Shown here: one piece after another, positions 33,351 to 35,740 of the stretch | Layout of the letters: the number at the start of each line of letters is the position of its first letter | Position numbering within the stretch: position 1 is the first letter of the stretch | NCBI GenBank assembly: GCA_016181935.1 | Contig: JACOYI010000003.1 | Span: 1-35,740, forward strand | DNA from: Candidatus Niyogiibacteriota bacterium | GTDB lineage: Bacteria > Patescibacteriota > Minisyncoccia > HO2-45-28 | Direction: 5' to 3' | DNA: 35,740 nt | Notes under the pieces: model-generated | Seen by the model: only the letters and a program-made list of their open reading frames with translations | The model's database searches: none | What the model was told of the DNA's origin: nothing | Made by a program: the position numbers and the translations under genes

Positions 33351-34862
33351 TTACTGGACGGAGATATCAAGTCCCTGCGCCATCGCGATCTTTCTCGCGT
33401 AATTGCGGGTGATGGCGACGCGATGCGTGATCGCGGGAAGGATGCCGGCGGCGGACGGAATGAGGTTTCCCGACGCTTTGACGCCGCCGAACGCCATGCG
33501 TACCCCCGCGCCGATGCAGGGAAGATCGTGGTAGATCATTCCGGCTTCGGCATGCGTTTCCACATAGCGCGCCTTGCGAAAATCCTCGGTGATGACGGCG
33601 ACTGAAAGGCCGTAGGGCGTATCATTGTAGATGCGGACGGCGTCTTCGATGCTGTCAGCCGGAATGATGGCCACATGCGGCGAGAACGCTTCATTTCGGA
33701 GAACGCTGGAATCGCTTCGCCATTCGCCGGTGTAGACGAAAGGGTAAAGCCAATGGCCGTTCGGGGTCGGCGGCGCTTCATTGTTGCGGTCGAGAAGGAT
33801 GGTGAATCCTTCTTGTTTTGCCCGTGCATTGAACCAGAGCCCTTTTTCGACGCCCGCGCGGTTGATCATCGGGCCGTAAAAGGTGTGTGGGTCCGTGGGA
33901 TCGCCGACGCGGATGCGGCGCGAAAAATGCGCGAATTTGTCGGCGAATTCCTGAATCCGGCTACGGTGCACGATCATGCGGCTTCCGGAAACGCACCGCT
34001 GGCCTGCGGTTTTCCACGCCGATGCGAGTGAGGCCGGAATTGCGAGGTTATCCATATCCGCGTCGTCCGCCACGATGACCGCGCTTTTGGACCCCGTTTC
34101 CATGGTGAAAAACTTATTGGGGAAGCACGCGACCTGTTTTTTGAGTTCTGCGCCCACATCATAGCTTCCGGTGAAGAGCACCACATTGACGTCGGGGTGA
34201 TTCACGAGCATGTTCCCGATGCCCTCGCCCTGACCATGCAGAAGCTGGAAAACGCCGGCGGGGAATTTGGCGCGCTCGATCAATTGGGCGAGCCGGTGCG
34301 CGCAATAGGGCGTTTCCTCGGACGGCTTCAGGATGACGACATTGCCGTAGATGAGCGTGAGCCCGATCTCCCACAACGGAATCGCCATGGGAAAATTCCA
34401 TGGAGTGATGCAGACGGCAATGCCGCGCGCGCGGTATTCCTCGGAACAGAGCTTTTCCGCGATCTCGTCGGCGAATACCGTGCCGGCCTCCCCGATGAAT
34501 CCTTTGGCGAATGCATATTGGCACATGTGAAGCGTTTCCGCGACATCCGCCTGCGCCTCATTGACCTGTTTTCCGGATTCCATGGTCACCATGGGCGCGA
34601 GCGAGCCGAATTCCTCCTCGATGAGTTTTGCGAAGCGCCAGAGATATTCCGAGCGCTTTACCAGACCGAGGTCGTTCCACGCCGGAAACGCCTTTTTGGC
34701 GGCCGCGATCGCGCGGTCCAGATGCTCCGGCGTTGATTCCGGAAAGATGCCGATGATCTCGTCGGGATTCGCGGGGTTCGTTGTTTTGAATAGTTGTGTT
34801 CCGCCCGAGACCCATTCGCCGTCGATGTAATTCACGCTCGGCCCGTTGTAATGCGAGGTCAT
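33351..34862 (-). CDS. NAD(P)-dependent aldehyde dehydrogenase family protein
   Basis: CITPWNFPMAIPLWEIGLTLIYGNVVILKPSEETP, FTMETGSKSAVIVADDADMD, TAGQRCVSGSR. Confidence 0.92.
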   Translation of the reverse strand: MTSHYNGPSVNYIDGEWVSGGTQLFKTTNPANPDEIIGIFPESTPEHLDRAIAAAKKAFPAWNDLGLVKRSEYLWRFAKLIEEEFGSLAPMVTMESGKQVNEAQADVAETLHMCQYAFAKGFIGEAGTVFADEIAEKLCSEEYRARGIAVCITPWNFPMAIPLWEIGLTLIYGNVVILKPSEETPYCAHRLAQLIERAKFPAGVFQLLHGQGEGIGNMLVNHPDVNVVLFTGSYDVGAELKKQVACFPNKFFTMETGSKSAVIVADDADMDNLAIPASLASAWKTAGQRCVSGSRMIVHRSRIQEFADKFAHFSRRIRVGDPTDPHTFYGPMINRAGVEKGLWFNARAKQEGFTILLDRNNEAPPTPNGHWLYPFVYTGEWRSDSSVLRNEAFSPHVAIIPADSIEDAVRIYNDTPYGLSVAVITEDFRKARYVETHAEAGMIYHDLPCIGAGVRMAFGGVKASGNLIPSAAGILPAITHRVAITRNYARKIAMAQGLDISVQ

Positions 34863-34968
34863 GATTTTTCTCCAGTTTTTGAAAGGTTCAAAGGGTCAAC
34901 TGGGAGTATCATACGTCGGAGTCCCGCATTGTCAATGCGCCAGTTCTTTTCTATACTGAAAGTCATTC

Positions 34969-35740
34969 ATGCAGAAAAAGCGCCCAAAAACTGAGGAAAA
35001 ACTGATCTATGAGCCGGACTTGGATTCGCCTCGTGGAAAGGGGAAATTTTACAATTTAATGATGTTCCCGTATCTGTCGGCGGAGGGGCTTCACGTTGGG
35101 AACATGTATGCATTCGTCGGCGCCGACATCTACGGCCGCAAAAAGCGGATGGAGGGGTTCGATGTGTTCGAGCCCATCGGGCTCGACGGATTCGGCATCC
35201 ATTCGGAAAATTACGCATTGAAGATCGGCAAGCACCCGAAGAAGCTGGCCGCCCTAACCCAGAAGCATTTTTATAAACAGCTTGAATCCATCGGCAACGG
35301 GTTCGCGTGGGATGAACGGCTCGAGACCTACGACCCCGCGTATTACCGTTGGACGCAGTGGATCTTTGTTCAGATGTTCAAGAAGGGGCTTGCGTACCGG
35401 AAAAAAGCGAAAGTGAATTGGTGCCCGAAGTGTCTGACGGTGCTCGCGGACGAGCAGGTATTGGCGCCTGCCCGCCGACCTGCGCTTCGCCGGAGGCTTC
35501 GGCAAGGCGAGAGCCTTGGCGAAGGCGGGGGCGAATGCGAGCGGTGCGGAACGATGGTCATCAAAAAAGAGCTTGAACAATGGTTTTTCAAAATTACGGA
35601 TTACGCGGAACGTTTGCTGAATGATCTGGAGAAGATCGATTGGTCCGAAAATGTGAAGATCGCGCAGAAGAATTGGATCGGGCGTTCGGAGGGCGCGCTC
35701 ATTTCATTCGATTTAAAATTTAAAAATGAAAATTTAAAAA
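34969..35740 (+). CDS. leuS: Leucyl-tRNA synthetase, N-terminal part (runs off window end)
   Basis: My own translation: MQKKRPKTEEKLIYEPDLDSPRGKGKFYNLMMFPYLSAEGLHVGNMYAFVGADIYGRKKRMEGFDVFEPIGLDGFGIHSENYALKIGKHP...; NWCPKC...CERCGT Zn region. Confidence 0.85.
   Translation, partial: MQKKRPKTEEKLIYEPDLDSPRGKGKFYNLMMFPYLSAEGLHVGNMYAFVGADIYGRKKRMEGFDVFEPIGLDGFGIHSENYALKIGKHPKKLAALTQKHFYKQLESIGNGFAWDERLETYDPAYYRWTQWIFVQMFKKGLAYRKKAKVNWCPKCLTVLADEQVLAPARRPALRRRLRQGESLGEGGGECERCGTMVIKKELEQWFFKITDYAERLLNDLEKIDWSENVKIAQKNWIGRSEGALISFDLKFKNENLK

Overview
Gene-dense bacterial window whose small genome style, gene complement and embedded palindromic repeats suggest a Patescibacteria/CPR (Parcubacteria-like) organism; this assignment is an inference and no search was run. 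Most of the window is housekeeping: argS, ileS, glyS, metG, partial leuS, infC-rpmI-rplT, smpB with an adjacent tmRNA-like gene, polX, apt, purF-like, tatD, peroxiredoxin, M16 peptidase, AI-2E transporter, ZIP and amino-acid transporters, and an aldehyde dehydrogenase. The most notable items are: (1) an IleRS with a complete histidine-phosphatase (RHG) domain inserted in its catalytic core, whose C-terminal tail is split into another frame at an AT-rich repeat; (2) a divergent homogentisate/tyrosine-catabolism cluster (HPPD-like, HGD-like, FAH-like) driven by apparently overlapping back-to-back promoters; (3) palindromic elements embedded in frame in argS, tatD, leuS and a surface-protein gene, and lying at the end of the tmRNA gene; (4) a tmRNA with a clear 5' half and tag ORF (ANYQPALAYA) but no recognisable 3' T-arm/acceptor; (5) a recO remnant; (6) a candidate small-RNA transcription unit downstream of the tmRNA; and (7) a PolX whose PHP motif I is QxQ instead of HxH. 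I found no tRNA, rRNA, CRISPR array or insertion sequence.
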